From WFZT01 sp964398355 (GTDB taxonomy: Bacteria; Hydrothermota; Hydrothermia; B15-G9; WFZT01): a stretch of 64,000 nt of DNA. Shown here one piece after another: positions 51,594 to 60,276 of this stretch (positions are counted from its first letter, which is position 1; the number at the start of each line of letters is the position of its first letter). A program made the position numbers and the translations under genes. Under the pieces are notes generated by a model that was not told the DNA's origin, searched no databases, and saw nothing but the letters and a program-made list of their open reading frames with translations. The DNA lies in assembly GCA_964398355.1 (NCBI GenBank), contig CAYNMM010000047.1, positions 1 through 64,000 on the forward strand, in the 5' to 3' direction.

Positions 51594-53150
51594 ATGATGA
51601 CAATTTTACTTGCTCTTATTCTTTTCAACCCTATGAAACCACTTGCGCTATATGAACCTGGCAAGATATTGGTAAAGGGTGGAAAAGATACGGTAATCAC
51701 GGATTATCTAAATATTCGAATCAATAGTGTCACAACAAATATTCAGAACGAAGAGCAGATTGTTATTAATCCACTTGATTCTTTGAATATGGTGGCAGTG
51801 TGGAGGGATTTTAGACTTGGATATCGACAGGTGGCTTTCGGCTATACCTTTGATGGTGGGAACACCTGGCATGATACACTTTTTGCTGGAACTCCATACG
51901 CATGGGACAGCGATCCAGGTGTAACGGTTGATGATTCAGGAAATTTTTATGCAGTTGTACTTTCCCTCCCACCAGACGCTTCGACCTCTGGAATCTTTGT
52001 TTTTAAATCCAGAGACGGGGGGATGACCTGGGAAGGTCCCTATACTGTTATTGATGCTCACTCGTCAGCATTCGAGGACAAAGAATTGATAACAGCAGAT
52101 AATGTTCAAAACTCACCGTTTCGTGGCAATTTGTATGTTGTATGGACCAGGTTTTACGATTACACAAATGGTGGAATAAATATATCCGTTTCCAGTGATC
52201 ACGGACTCACCTGGTCTTCACCTTTGCATATAAGTACCCTAAGTTACGGGGTTCAATGGCCGGTTGTTACCGTAGGAGATTCTGGAATTGTTTATGTGGG
52301 CTGGCTTAATTACATGCTGGGCAGACTTGAGTTGGCGAAATCTTTCGACGGTGGCCAATCTTTCACCTCTCCCGTACCTATTACGGATGTTAATGGTGGA
52401 TGGTATACGCTTAATCCCCAGCTTGAAGTTATTTCCTACCCTGCACTTGCGACCGATGCAAACCCCGGGAGCCCATATTATGGAAACCTCTACGTAGTTT
52501 ACATGGATTCGACTGATACCAGTGGGACAGACATATTTTTCAGAAAGTCTACTGATAGGGGCGAAAGCTGGACAAACCCCATTAGATTGAACGATGACTC
52601 AAGGAGGGCTACCACGGACCAATTCCATCCCTGGATAGATGTAGATCAGCACGGTGTCATAACAGTGATTTTCTATGACCGCCGAAATGATCCCAATAAC
52701 ATTCTGATGGATGTTTACCTGACCCAATCCTATGATGGAGGAGAAACATGGACGCCCAATGTTCGTGTAACGTCAGTTTCAAGCAATCCGGCAGCTGGAA
52801 AGTCCGGTCTCATCGGAGAATATATCGGGCTTGATACGTGGAACGCAAAACCGTTTATGGTGTGGACAGATACACGTGAAGGAACACAGGATGTATATTT
52901 TGGAAAGGACACGACGACGGCACTCGTTGGAGAAAATTTCCAGCAATTCAGTAAATGCCTACGCTCCAACATTGTGAAAAATTACATTGAACTGACGAAG
53001 CCTGTCCACTCCACGGTCAAAATAGTATCTGCTACTGGAAGGATCGTAAGGGAGTTTACAGGGAGGGAGGCTTACATAGGTGATTTATCGCAGGGAGTTT
53101 ATTTCTTGAAGGGTAAAAAGATTCTGGACAGATTCGTTAAAATACGATAG
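51594..53150 (+). CDS. Secreted BNR/Asp-box protein with T9SS-like C-terminal tail
   Basis: A 518-residue protein with a weak N-terminal signal (TILLALILFNPMKPLALY). At least six Asp boxes are spread along a six-blade beta-propeller: TFDGGNTWHD, SRDGGMTWEG, SSDHGLTWSS, SFDGGQSFTS, STDRGESWTN and SYDGGETWTP. This is the sialidase/BNR architecture; the sialidase catalytic Arg triad was not confirmed, so enzymatic activity is open. The last about 70 residues (VKIVSATGRIVREFTG, LSQGVYFLKG, DRFVKIR) match type A sorting tails used by type IX secretion. GGAGGTG precedes the ATG. Confidence 0.8.
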   Translation: MMTILLALILFNPMKPLALYEPGKILVKGGKDTVITDYLNIRINSVTTNIQNEEQIVINPLDSLNMVAVWRDFRLGYRQVAFGYTFDGGNTWHDTLFAGTPYAWDSDPGVTVDDSGNFYAVVLSLPPDASTSGIFVFKSRDGGMTWEGPYTVIDAHSSAFEDKELITADNVQNSPFRGNLYVVWTRFYDYTNGGINISVSSDHGLTWSSPLHISTLSYGVQWPVVTVGDSGIVYVGWLNYMLGRLELAKSFDGGQSFTSPVPITDVNGGWYTLNPQLEVISYPALATDANPGSPYYGNLYVVYMDSTDTSGTDIFFRKSTDRGESWTNPIRLNDDSRRATTDQFHPWIDVDQHGVITVIFYDRRNDPNNILMDVYLTQSYDGGETWTPNVRVTSVSSNPAAGKSGLIGEYIGLDTWNAKPFMVWTDTREGTQDVYFGKDTTTALVGENFQQFSKCLRSNIVKNYIELTKPVHSTVKIVSATGRIVREFTGREAYIGDLSQGVYFLKGKKILDRFVKIR

Positions 53151-53227
53151 GCCAATTTTAATCTGAGTGTTAGGTTACCCGAGTTGGGAATGGATTTGCC
53201 CCGAAAGTCCAATAAGGTTAAAGGGAA

Positions 53228-56062
53228 TCATCTCCTGCGGACTTTTTTTGATGGAATATGGAGCTCTTCTTTCAGAAATTTCCCTGTAATAGATGCAGGC
53301 GTGGAGGCTATAACTTCTGGTGGTCCTTCGGCAATGACCTTGCCACCTTTATCACCCCCCTCAGGTCCAAGATCAATAATCCAGTCGGCGGATTTTATAA
53401 CGTCGAGATTATGTTCAATTACCAGGACGGTGTTTCCCCTTTCAACAAGTTTTTTCAATACCTTTATGAGTTTTTTTACATCGTCAAAATGCAGCCCTGT
53501 TGTTGGCTCGTCGAGGATGTAAAGTGTTTTACCAGTTGCCACTTTTGAGAGTTCTTTTGCGAGTTTTACCCTCTGAGCCTCACCGCCTGATAGGGTTGTG
53601 GCGGGTTGTCCCAATTTAATGTATCCGAGTCCAACTTCTTTGAGCAATTTCAGTTTTCTCTCTATTTGTGGTATTTCCTTGAAAAGCTCGTATGCTTCAT
53701 CCACACTCATATCGAGTACATCTGCTATAGATTTCCCCTTGAATTTGACTTCGAGTGTCTCACGATTGTACCTTTTCCCTTTACAGACTTCGCACGGGAT
53801 GTATACGTCCGGGAGAAATTGCATCTCGATTTTTACAAATCCCTCTCCCTGACATGCTTCGCATCTACCACCTCTTACGTTGAAGGAGAACCTTCCAGGT
53901 GCATAACCTCGCATTCTGGCCTCTGGCAATGAAGCAAAAAGTTCTCTTATAGGGGTGAAGGCTGAGGTGTAAGTGGCAGGGTTTGAACGAGGTGTCCTTC
54001 CAATAGGTGATTGGTCTATATCCACAACTTTATCAATATATTCAACTCCAAGAATTTCATCGTGCTCGCCAACTTCGACTCTTGAGTTATAGAAGAACCT
54101 CATTAGTGCATTTTTTAATGTGTCCTGGACGAGAGTGGATTTTCCTGATCCTGAGACACCAGTTACCACGACAAAGAGGCCAATAGGAATTCTTACTGTG
54201 ATGTTTTTAAGGTTGTTTGCACGTGCTCCCTTGATTATCAGCCATTTATCCGATGGTCTCTTCCTAACAGTCGGGACGGGGATACTTTTCTTTCCCGCCA
54301 GATATTTCCCGGTGAGAGACTTTGAACTCTTTTTAATCTTCTCTGGTGTACCTGTAGCTGTTACATATCCACCTTTCTCGCCTGCACCGGGTCCAAGATC
54401 TATGACAAAGTCAGCATGTTCGATGGTATATCTATCGTGCTCTACAACAATTACAGTATTCCCCAGGTCTCTCAGTTTCAGCAGGGTATTAACCAGTCTC
54501 GCTGTGTCTCTCGGATGCAGCCCTATTGTGGGCTCGTCAAGCACATAGAGGACTCCAGTCAGGCCAGAGCCTATTTGAGTGGCAAGCCTCACCCTCTGAT
54601 CCTCGCCCGCAGAGAGTGTTTCAGTCGGTCTGTCCAGTGTAAGATAATCAAGGCCAACATCGAGTAAGAATCCAAGTCGTGCTCGGATCTCTTTTAGAAT
54701 CTGTTTGGCAATAATTCCAGCTTTGCCGGTCGGATTGAAATTCATGAAAAAATCGTAGGCCGCCTTGATCGTCATTTGGGTAATGTCATGTATTGATTTT
54801 CCGTCAATTTTTACAGAAAGAGCTTCTCTCTTTAGTCTTGAACCCCCGCATACCGGGCATGTTCTTTTTACCATATAACTTTCGATTTCATTCTTTACCC
54901 AATCGGATTCGGTACTTCTGTATCTACGCCATAAGTGTGGGATGATACCTTCATAGAAAAAATACTCAGATTCAAAGTCTTCTGAGTTCAGCGAATATTC
55001 TCTCGGATCTTCGGTACCGTAAATTATTACGTTTCGAAATTCAATCGGCAGGTCCCTCCAGGGTTTATTCAGGTCAACGTTGTAAATGGATGCGAGTTTC
55101 TCAAGCTTTGTCTCGATAAAGGGATTTGGTACGCCCCAGGGCCTAAGAGCTCCTTCAAAAATAGACAGTTCAGGATTGGAAATTAGAAGCTGTGGATCAA
55201 TTTCAAGTTTTACTCCGAGACCGTTACAGGCTGGACATGCGCCGTAGGGAGAGTTGAAGGAAAAGAGTCTTGGCTCCGGTTCCGGCATGGAGAATCCGCA
55301 TATTGGACACATAAGCTTTTCACTAAAGATTTCCTCCTTTCCATCCTCAAAAATGACTGTAACAAGTCCATCTGCGACCTTTAAGGCCTGTTCTATAGAG
55401 TCGGCGAGTCGAGAGCGGATACCTTCTTTTAATTTGATGCGGTCAACAATAATCTCAATCGTATGATTTTTATATTTTTCGAGATCAGGTACATTCTCCA
55501 GACGGTAAATCTTTCCATCCACCCTCACTCTTACAAATCCGAGTTTTCTTATTCTTTCAAAAAGATCTTTAAACTCTCCCTTTCTGCCTCTAACCATGGG
55601 AGCGAGTATCTGAATTTTCTCTCCCTCTCTATGTTTTAAGATAACATCAACAATTTCATCAACGGTCTGAGATTTAAGGGGTATGTCATGTTCGGGACAA
55701 TGTGGAATCCCGATTCTTGCGAACAGGAGTCTCAGGTAGTCATAAATTTCAGTAACTGTGGAGACGGTAGAGCGAGGATTTTTGGATGCCTTTCTGGGCT
55801 CTATAGCAATGGCAGGGGAAAGGCCTTCTATAAGATCCACATCAGGCTTTTCCATTAAGCCGAGAAACTGTCTTGCATAGGCCGAGAGAGATTCAACATA
55901 TCTTCTCTGACCCTCGGCGTACAATGTATCAAACGCAAGGGATGATTTACCGGAGCCTGAGAGTCCGGTAATGACAACAAACTTATCCCGAGGAATCTCA
56001 ACATTTATATTCTTCAGGTTATGAACTCTTGCGCCTCGAACAATGATTTTCTCTGCTGGCAT
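53228..56062 (-). CDS. uvrA: Excinuclease ABC subunit A
   Basis: A 944-residue UvrA, the damage-sensing ATPase dimer of nucleotide excision repair. Two ABC modules are complete: first GLSGSGKSSLAFDTLYAEGQ with RRYVES and later LSAGEDQRVRLATQIG; second GVSGSGKSTLVQDTLKNAL and LSGGEAQRVKLAKEL with LYILDEPTTGLHFDD. Zinc-finger pairs CPICG...CPACNG and CEACQGEG...CEVCKG are intact. No Shine-Dalgarno; TTGCCA-16-TAAAAT (56099-56072, minus) ends 9 nt before the ATG at 56062, compatible with a leaderless mRNA. Confidence 0.97.
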   Translation of the reverse strand: MPAEKIIVRGARVHNLKNINVEIPRDKFVVITGLSGSGKSSLAFDTLYAEGQRRYVESLSAYARQFLGLMEKPDVDLIEGLSPAIAIEPRKASKNPRSTVSTVTEIYDYLRLLFARIGIPHCPEHDIPLKSQTVDEIVDVILKHREGEKIQILAPMVRGRKGEFKDLFERIRKLGFVRVRVDGKIYRLENVPDLEKYKNHTIEIIVDRIKLKEGIRSRLADSIEQALKVADGLVTVIFEDGKEEIFSEKLMCPICGFSMPEPEPRLFSFNSPYGACPACNGLGVKLEIDPQLLISNPELSIFEGALRPWGVPNPFIETKLEKLASIYNVDLNKPWRDLPIEFRNVIIYGTEDPREYSLNSEDFESEYFFYEGIIPHLWRRYRSTESDWVKNEIESYMVKRTCPVCGGSRLKREALSVKIDGKSIHDITQMTIKAAYDFFMNFNPTGKAGIIAKQILKEIRARLGFLLDVGLDYLTLDRPTETLSAGEDQRVRLATQIGSGLTGVLYVLDEPTIGLHPRDTARLVNTLLKLRDLGNTVIVVEHDRYTIEHADFVIDLGPGAGEKGGYVTATGTPEKIKKSSKSLTGKYLAGKKSIPVPTVRKRPSDKWLIIKGARANNLKNITVRIPIGLFVVVTGVSGSGKSTLVQDTLKNALMRFFYNSRVEVGEHDEILGVEYIDKVVDIDQSPIGRTPRSNPATYTSAFTPIRELFASLPEARMRGYAPGRFSFNVRGGRCEACQGEGFVKIEMQFLPDVYIPCEVCKGKRYNRETLEVKFKGKSIADVLDMSVDEAYELFKEIPQIERKLKLLKEVGLGYIKLGQPATTLSGGEAQRVKLAKELSKVATGKTLYILDEPTTGLHFDDVKKLIKVLKKLVERGNTVLVIEHNLDVIKSADWIIDLGPEGGDKGGKVIAEGPPEVIASTPASITGKFLKEELHIPSKKVRRR

Positions 56063-56371
56063 AAGTGGATTATTTTATGGAATTTTTCATCTTTGGCAAG
56101 TTGTCACCTGGATACTGCTACAGCAGTATTTCACGGCAAAAGAAAATTACAGTATATAGTATGTGACCAATTCAGGGTCTTTTTAACGGGGTCTTCACAG
56201 GAGCAGTCCAATTGATAGAGGGAAAATACTCGTGGAATTTGATATTTATAATAGAATCACAGACTCTTTTAGAGAAGACCTTCCCGTGTTCATTGGTTGA
56301 TCGGAAGATGTGAATATTTTGATTGCTTGGGCAGATTAATTTTATCATAAAATTTTGAGGTATGTAGCCAC
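56063..56371. other. Spacer between uvrA and ssrA without a gene
   Basis: About 310 bp with no convincing gene, RNA or repeat. Only the uvrA promoter at its left end is supported. Confidence 0.5.
56072..56099 (-). promoter_or_regulatory. uvrA promoter, apparently leaderless
   Basis: On the minus strand TTGCCA (56099-56094), a 16-nt spacer and TAAAAT (56077-56072). The -10 ends 9 nt before the start codon and no GGAGG-like site lies between. No LexA-like dyad is evident. Confidence 0.5.
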
Positions 56372-56400
56372 TTGACAAAAAATGAGGAGACGTTATTAAT
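56372..56400 (+). promoter_or_regulatory. Promoter of the tmRNA gene
   Basis: TTGACA at 56372-56377 and TATTAA at 56394-56399 with 16 nt between (or ATTAAT with 17). The mature tmRNA begins 23 nt after, leaving a short leader for RNase P to remove. Confidence 0.6.
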
Positions 56401-56422
56401 AGAATGCGTTCTTTGAAAAAGT

Positions 56423-56787
56423 GGGGGCGTAAGGATTCGACGGGGGTAGCGTGGTCCAGGAGGTGCATGCCGAGGTGCCGTCACCTCGTAAAACAGGCGG
56501 CGAAAAACAATTCCCGAGTACAACTATGCAATGGCTGCCTAATTGATCGGCAGCCCGCCCTGTGGAGAGGTTGGCTCCCGACTCGCCACAAGGGTGTCAT
56601 AGACAGGGAGCTTGGCCCTGATTCTCGCTCCGGTTGGGTCAGGGCGACAGTATAAACCGGAGGGACCTCCAGAATCTCCCTCGCCTGCCAGGGAGCTGGA
56701 GGCTCCACAGTAAAAGGCAGGCTAAGCATGTAGGACCTTCTGGGTCATTACCCCCGGACGCGGGTTCGATTCCCGCCGCCTCCACCA
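56423..56787 (+). ncRNA. ssrA: Transfer-messenger RNA (tmRNA)
   Basis: A one-piece tmRNA of 365 nt. The 5' end GGGGGCG pairs with CGCCUCC before the encoded CCA at 56785-56787. The D-loop-like UAAGGAUUCGACG and the T-arm GGACGCGGGUUCGAUUCCCG are the standard tRNA-like parts. The proteolysis tag is read in the frame ending TAT GCA ATG GCT GCC TAA (stop 56540-56542). Going upstream the frame gives RRKTIPEYNYAMAA before an earlier in-frame TAA at 56489-56491, so the tag is at most 15 residues including AAC. Its end, YAMAA, replaces the usual YALAA. Several hairpins and pseudoknot-like pairings fill 56545-56720. The exact resume codon is not certain. Confidence 0.93.
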
Positions 56788-56847
56788 AAATTGCAATTCA
56801 TACCTCTCTGGACTATCATTTACCTTACTTAAACAAGGAGGTTGGTT

Positions 56848-57606
56848 ATGTTCTATTTAACCTTATTAATCATTATCCTGATCCTATTTTCCTCTATGAT
56901 CAGGATACTCCGCGAGTACGAGAGAGGTGTTATTTTCAGACTCGGAAGATTAATCGGTGTTAAAGGGCCGGGTTTGATTATTTTGATCCCTTTCGTTGAC
57001 AAAATGGTTAAGGTCTCTTTAAGAACCATTGTTCTTGATGTCCCGCCTCAGGACGTTATTACGAAAGACAATGTTTCTGTTAAAGTTAATGCAGTTGTTT
57101 ATTTCAGGGTGCTTGACCCTGCAAAGAGTGTTGTCGAAGTGGAAGATTATTACTATGCAACTTCTCAAATCGCTCAGACGACCCTCAGAAGTGTACTTGG
57201 TGAGGTAGAGCTTGATGAATTGTTATCTCAGAGAGAAAAATTGAATCAGAGACTTCAGAGAATTATCGATGAGCAAACTGACCCGTGGGGTGTAAAAGTG
57301 TCGGCTGTAGAGATTAAACATGTGGATCTCCCGCAGGAAATGCAGAGAGCTATGGCACGTCAGGCTGAGGCCGAAAGAGAAAGAAGAGCAAAGATTATCA
57401 ATGCAGAGGGTGAATATCAGGCAGCGGAGAAACTTTCCTCGGCCGCAGATATTCTTGCAAGAAACCCCATTACTTTACAACTCCGTTTCCTTCAGACGGT
57501 TAGAGAAATATCCTCTGAAAATACATCCACGATCGTATTCCCATTGCCTCTTGAAATGTTCCAGGCCTTTTACGATTCATACAGAAAGTCAAAAGAAGAA
57601 AAATAA
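56848..57606 (+). CDS. Stomatin-like SPFH/Band 7 membrane protein (slipin)
   Basis: A 252-residue protein with one N-terminal helix (FYLTLLIIILILFSSMIRIL), then YERGVIFRLGRLIGVKGPGL, the Band 7 strands ending in VPPQDVITKDNVSVKVNAVV, a long charged coiled-coil (MQRAMARQAEAERERRAKII), and a C-terminal oligomerisation tail. Slipins form membrane microdomain rings and often pair with an NfeD protease partner, which is absent here. ATG 56848 has AAGGAGG at 6 nt; the TTG at 56842 is less likely. Confidence 0.93.
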   Translation: MFYLTLLIIILILFSSMIRILREYERGVIFRLGRLIGVKGPGLIILIPFVDKMVKVSLRTIVLDVPPQDVITKDNVSVKVNAVVYFRVLDPAKSVVEVEDYYYATSQIAQTTLRSVLGEVELDELLSQREKLNQRLQRIIDEQTDPWGVKVSAVEIKHVDLPQEMQRAMARQAEAERERRAKIINAEGEYQAAEKLSSAADILARNPITLQLRFLQTVREISSENTSTIVFPLPLEMFQAFYDSYRKSKEEK

Positions 57607-57628
57607 GAATGTGTAGGAGGGGTTTTAG

Positions 57629-59194
57629 TTGTTCTCGAAGGTCCTTTCATCAGCAGTATTGGGGGTGGAAGGTTATATAGTTGAGGTGGAAATAGACCTT
57701 TCACCGGGATTACCATCGTTTGTCACAGTGGGACTTCCAGAAGGAGCGGTTAGAGAATCTAAAGAAAGAGTGCAATCTGCACTGAAAAATTCTGGTTTCA
57801 GCATACCGGTAAAACGTGTTAGAATAAATCTTGCTCCTGCAGATGTCAGAAAGGAAGGGTCGTCGTTTGATTTACCCATTGCAATTGGTATTTTGAGGGC
57901 TACAGGTGAAATCCCGAACTCAGATTTTTTTGAGAGGAACATTTTCGTTGGGGAACTCTCACTCGATGGATCTATCAGGCGAGTTAAAGGTGTATTACCA
58001 ATGGTGTTATCTGCCAGGTCTCGTGGTATGGAAGGGGTAATATTACCCGAAGAGAATGTGATTGAGGGAGCCATTGTCGAGGGAATAAAAATCTACCCTG
58101 TGAAGACATTGTTCGAGGTAGTAAGGTTTCTCAGAGGGGAGTTTGAAATAGAGTCTGCACACGTAGAAATGAGTGAACTATTTTCAACACACTCCAGCTA
58201 CAGCGTAGATTTTTCTGAGGTTAAAGGGCAGGAGCAGGTCAAGAGGGCGTTGGAAGTTGCAGCTGCCGGTGGACATAACATTTTAATGATCGGACCACCA
58301 GGCTCCGGTAAGACAATGCTCGCCAGGAGAGTGCCCACTATTTTACCACGCATGACAGTTGATGAAGCACTTGAAACAACAAAGATATACTCTGTTGCTG
58401 GCAATTTAAAAGGTACCATTGTTGCAACCAGACCTTTCAGGGCTCCACATCATACAATCTCGGATGCCGGTCTCATTGGGGGCGGTGCCAATCCGAGACC
58501 TGGTGAGGTAAGTCTTGCCCATAACGGTGTGCTTTTCCTGGACGAGCTACCTGAGTTTAATAGAAATGTGCTTGAAGTTTTGAGACAACCTTTAGAGGAC
58601 GGTGTTGTCACAATCTCCCGCGCCAAAATGTCCGTTACATATCCGGCCAGATTTATGCTTGTAGCTGCCATGAATCCATGTCCATGTGGATATCTCACTG
58701 ATCCCTATCATGAGTGTACGTGTACACCTTCGATGATCCAGAGATATCACTCGAAGGTCTCTGGTCCTCTTCTTGATCGAATAGATATTCACATTGAGGT
58801 GCCCCCTCTGAGATTTGATGAACTGAGAAAGGAGAGTGAAGGTGAACCGTCATCTAAAATCCGGGAACGTGTGGAAAAAGCGAGAGAAATACAACGTGAA
58901 AGATATGCAAATCTCAAAGGTGTCCATAGTAATTCCCAGATTGGTCCTAAAGAGATAAAGAGGTATTGCAGGATCGATAAAAATTCCGAAGAACTTCTAC
59001 GGACTGCCATTGAGAAGTTTGGATTTTCATCAAGAGCATATCATAGAATTCTGAAAGTAGCGAGGACCATAGCCGATCTCGATGAAAGTATAGAAATCAG
59101 GACACATCACGTGGCTGAGGCCATACAATATAGAGCCCTTGATAGAAGTAACTGGTTTACAGGAGTCATCTATCAGAAATGGCCAGAGCATTAA
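57629..59194 (+). CDS. YifB/ComM-family Mg-chelatase-like AAA+ ATPase
   Basis: A 521-residue protein. The N-terminal Lon-like S5 fold (SAVLGVEGYIVEVEIDLSPG, VGLPEGAVRESKERVQSALK, RINLAPADVRKEGSSFDLPI) leads to the AAA+ core with GPPGSGKTMLARRVPTILP, the PFRAPHHTISDAGLIGGG motif, LFLDELPEFNRNVLEVLRQP, and zinc-like MNPCPCGYLTDPYHECTC. ComM promotes branch migration during natural transformation; other family members are uncharacterised. TTG start at 57629 after AGGAGGGG. Confidence 0.94.
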   Translation: MFSKVLSSAVLGVEGYIVEVEIDLSPGLPSFVTVGLPEGAVRESKERVQSALKNSGFSIPVKRVRINLAPADVRKEGSSFDLPIAIGILRATGEIPNSDFFERNIFVGELSLDGSIRRVKGVLPMVLSARSRGMEGVILPEENVIEGAIVEGIKIYPVKTLFEVVRFLRGEFEIESAHVEMSELFSTHSSYSVDFSEVKGQEQVKRALEVAAAGGHNILMIGPPGSGKTMLARRVPTILPRMTVDEALETTKIYSVAGNLKGTIVATRPFRAPHHTISDAGLIGGGANPRPGEVSLAHNGVLFLDELPEFNRNVLEVLRQPLEDGVVTISRAKMSVTYPARFMLVAAMNPCPCGYLTDPYHECTCTPSMIQRYHSKVSGPLLDRIDIHIEVPPLRFDELRKESEGEPSSKIRERVEKAREIQRERYANLKGVHSNSQIGPKEIKRYCRIDKNSEELLRTAIEKFGFSSRAYHRILKVARTIADLDESIEIRTHHVAEAIQYRALDRSNWFTGVIYQKWPEH

Positions 59195-59964
59195 GAGACT
59201 TTCGTTACATAGCGTGGATATTTGCCGCTGTCTTTTTTATCGCGGCGATTATTCCAGTTGGTAACCTTGGAGGTACAGGGAATTTTGATAAGGTTCTTCA
59301 CTTCATCGGATTTTATTTTTTGATCATATTTTTTCTCCATGGTTATCAAAATAGAAGCTGGATTACCATGCTAATAATTTCCCTCGGAATAGGATTCCTG
59401 GTTGAGGTAGTTCAAGCTGGTATCCCATACAGGACCTTTAGTTTGTATGACTTTCTTGCCGATGCTGTGGGAGCTGTTTGTGGCTATATTTCCTACAAAC
59501 TTATAGGTGATGTAAATATTGAACTGATAGGGACGTTTGGTTTTATTGGAAAAATTCCCATAGGCCCCGGTACAATTGCAAGCTTTATCTTCATCCTCCT
59601 TGTCCATCACTTTAAATTCACAAATGAATTCGTCACACTTTTTATTGTTACTGCCTCGATAGTAGGTGTATGGGTCTCAAGTTATCTTGAGGAAAAATGG
59701 GGTGAAGACCCTTCCGAGGTTGTTATCGATGAAGTTGTTGGAGTAGGCTTTGCTATATTGTTTCACAAGTTTACATTCCCTGTTCTTCTATCTGGATTCC
59801 TATTTTTCAGATTTTTTGATATAGTGAAGCCCTGGCCTATTAAATATTTTGAAAAACTTCCATCAGGTATTGGTGTGATGTCAGATGACATTGTAGCAGG
59901 TATAATGGCCAATATCTTGTTGACTTTTTTATCGAGTGGCTTAATTAATATAAGTGGAATTTAA
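59179..59964 (+). CDS. VanZ-like and phosphatidylglycerophosphatase A (PgpA) fusion protein
   Basis: A 261-residue membrane protein made of two recognisable parts. Residues 1 to about 110 are VanZ-like: four helices with FDKVLHFIGFYFLIIFFLHG, GFLVEVVQAGIPYRTFSLYD followed by FLADAVGAVCGY. Residues about 115-261 are PgpA: GFIGKIPIGPGTIASFIFIL, EEKWGEDPSEVVIDEVVG (metal/phosphate-binding acidic motif), FFRFFDIVKPWPI and LPSGIGVMSDDIVAGIMANI. PgpA dephosphorylates phosphatidylglycerophosphate. The single continuous frame shows no break at the junction. The start lies 16 nt inside the yifB end. Confidence 0.85.
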   Translation: MARALRDFRYIAWIFAAVFFIAAIIPVGNLGGTGNFDKVLHFIGFYFLIIFFLHGYQNRSWITMLIISLGIGFLVEVVQAGIPYRTFSLYDFLADAVGAVCGYISYKLIGDVNIELIGTFGFIGKIPIGPGTIASFIFILLVHHFKFTNEFVTLFIVTASIVGVWVSSYLEEKWGEDPSEVVIDEVVGVGFAILFHKFTFPVLLSGFLFFRFFDIVKPWPIKYFEKLPSGIGVMSDDIVAGIMANILLTFLSSGLINISGI

Positions 59965-59982
59965 ACTTAAAGGAGGTTGCTT

Positions 59983-60276
59983 ATGAAGATCAGCATTCAG
60001 GGGAAAAACCTGGAAATAACCAACGGATTGAGGCAGTATGCAGAAAAACGACTTAGTACACTCGATAGATATTCCAGAAATATTATCGATAGCGAACTGG
60101 TACTTGAAGAAGAGAAGGGGAGAGTTAAGGGAGAAATGATTGTAAAAGTGAAAGGGAGCACTCTGAAAGTTTCATCCGTTGGTAAGGATGCGTTTAATGC
60201 TATTGATGAATTGAAAGATAAGATTAAGTCCCAGTTAAAGAAATACGAAGAAAAGTTAAAGGACAGAAGGGTCTGA
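59983..60276 (+). CDS. hpf: Ribosome hibernation-promoting factor, short form
   Basis: A 97-residue HPF/RaiA protein: ISIQGKNLEITNGLRQYAEK, RLSTLDRYSRNIIDSELVLE, IVKVKGSTLKVSSVGKDAFN followed by AIDELKDKIKSQLKKYEEK. It binds the 30S decoding region in resting cells. The C-terminal dimerisation domain of long HPF is absent. AAAGGAGG with ATG 59983; the earlier in-frame TTG at 59977 is part of the spacer. It sits next to hprK, as hpf often does next to PTS regulatory genes. Confidence 0.94.
   Translation: MKISIQGKNLEITNGLRQYAEKRLSTLDRYSRNIIDSELVLEEEKGRVKGEMIVKVKGSTLKVSSVGKDAFNAIDELKDKIKSQLKKYEEKLKDRRV

Noticed and set aside
56404..56729. Protein-like frames on both strands over the tmRNA
   Set aside because: They coincide with the tmRNA, whose tRNA-like ends and tag explain the sequence.
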